DNA from: Gammaproteobacteria bacterium
GTDB taxonomy: Bacteria > Pseudomonadota > Gammaproteobacteria > J113
Reading direction: 5' to 3'
Assembly (NCBI GenBank): GCA_003694425.1
Contig: RFJX01000188.1
Coordinates: 1-6,559 of the forward strand
Length of the DNA stretch: 6,559 nt
Part shown: piece by piece, positions 5,919 to 6,559 of the stretch
How the letters are laid out: each line of letters begins with the position of its first letter
Position numbering within the stretch: the stretch's first letter is position 1
The notes under the pieces: model-generated
Seen by the model: only the letters and a program-made list of their open reading frames with translations
What the model was told of the DNA's origin: nothing
The model's database searches: none
Position numbers and translations under genes: made by a program

Positions 5919-6559
5919 ATGGATACAACCCGGAAGCCTCGGGCGTTCCGATCTTTCCTCCGGGCGCTGTCGTCCCGGACCCTGCACTGGAGTGTGGCCG
6001 TTGCGCTCGCGACCTGCCTGGTGGGCAACGCCCTGGCCGGTCCCGTGGTGCCGGACGGGCGCACCGCGACCACCCTTGCCCGCCACGGCGCGGTGACCGA
6101 CGTCACCACCACCACCATCCGCGGCAACACCGCCTTCAACTCCTTCCACCGTTTGAATGTGCCGGGCGGGGAGACGGTCAACCTGCACCTGCCGGGGAAG
6201 ACGGCCAACCTGGTCAACCTGGTGCGTGGCGAGACCAGCCGCATCGACGGCACCCTCAACGCCCTGCGCAACGGCGCCGTCGGCGGCAACCTCTTCATCG
6301 CCAACCCGCACGGCATCGTGGTCGGGTCCGGCGGCATGATCAATGCCGGCAGCCTGAGCCTGAGCACACCCTCGCAGGCCTTCGTGGAGGACTTCTTCAC
6401 CGCTCCGGGCGAGCCCTCGGCGGCGGCCACGCAGGCCCTGCTGGCGGGCGAGATGCCGCTCAGCCCCAGCGGGCTGATCTCGGTGCGCGGCCGCATCCAC
6501 GCCCCCGGCGGGGTGCGCATCGACGCCGGATCGGTGGCGGTCAGCGGTGAGGTGGAGAC
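5919..6559 (+). CDS. Filamentous adhesin with TPS secretion domain (LktA-family-like), 5' part only
   Basis: The frame begins at ATG5919 behind a strong ribosome binding site and stays open to the window edge, giving 213 residues of a protein that in this family is usually very large. Residues 1-40 form an elongated signal peptide: Arg/Lys-rich start, hydrophobic core WSVAVALATCLVG (24-36), and ALA before Gly41 as a likely cleavage site. From about residue 60 the sequence matches the filamentous-haemagglutinin N-terminal (TPS) domain. It shows NTAFNSFHRLNVPGGETVNL (70-89), NLVNLV (97-102), VGGNLFIANPHGI (121-133, a variant of the NPNGI hallmark) and SGGMINAGSLSL (137-148). The order and wording are those I associate with 'leukotoxin LktA family filamentous adhesins'. 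Family knowledge: TPS domains direct export through an outer-membrane TpsB pore of the Omp85 type, and the rest folds as a beta-helix. No TpsB lies in this window. It is divergent from the LuxR-type regulator, which may control it. The substrate or host partner cannot be told. Confidence 0.9.
   Translation, partial: MDTTRKPRAFRSFLRALSSRTLHWSVAVALATCLVGNALAGPVVPDGRTATTLARHGAVTDVTTTTIRGNTAFNSFHRLNVPGGETVNLHLPGKTANLVNLVRGETSRIDGTLNALRNGAVGGNLFIANPHGIVVGSGGMINAGSLSLSTPSQAFVEDFFTAPGEPSAAATQALLAGEMPLSPSGLISVRGRIHAPGGVRIDAGSVAVSGEVE

Noticed and set aside
5826..6520. Open frames of 213-224 codons on the minus strand opposite the adhesin start
   Set aside because: No domains are visible. The plus-strand frame has a signal peptide, TPS motifs and a near-consensus ribosome binding site.

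Overview
The window is GC-rich DNA from a Gram-negative bacterium. The gene content (a MASE1 hybrid kinase, a NahK-type hybrid kinase, a NarL/FixJ-type response regulator and a two-partner-secretion adhesin) suggests a high-GC proteobacterium, possibly a gammaproteobacterium. The sequence alone does not fix the genus. Three genes are complete and a fourth runs off the right edge.

Layout, left to right. Positions 1-408 hold no convincing gene. They hold a heptanucleotide tandem array and two diverged copies of an about 88-bp repeat ending in a CTCTGCG-rich core. Positions 409-3000 (minus strand) encode a large membrane hybrid kinase ordered MASE1, HisKA, HATPase_c, receiver, Hpt. Positions 3001-3240 separate it from a divergent kinase and contain an inverted pair of the same core repeat plus a nested inverted repeat. 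Positions 3241-5025 (plus) encode a second hybrid kinase: a membrane region, a DLRQP-type HisKA domain, HATPase_c and a receiver. Its stop lies 16 bp from that of a convergent LuxR-type response regulator at 5042-5647 (minus). Positions 5648-5918 are a relatively AT-rich divergent regulatory region with an 18-bp palindrome. At 5919 the 5' end of a large secreted filamentous adhesin begins (plus), with a strong ribosome binding site, a long signal peptide and a TPS domain resembling the LktA-family filamentous adhesins. It is open to the window edge.

Likely joint function (inference): the two membrane kinases sense unknown signals. The first has all relay modules (His, Asp, His) and could pass phosphate through its Hpt domain to a free receiver. 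The only DNA-binding output protein in the window is the LuxR-type regulator. Its gene shares an intergenic region and a candidate palindromic operator with the adhesin gene. The simplest reading is a phosphorelay controlling a surface adhesin, and perhaps autoregulating. Each family is known. What merits attention is the regulator/adhesin palindrome, and the repeat family that brackets the first kinase gene and appears to supply its annotated N-terminus.
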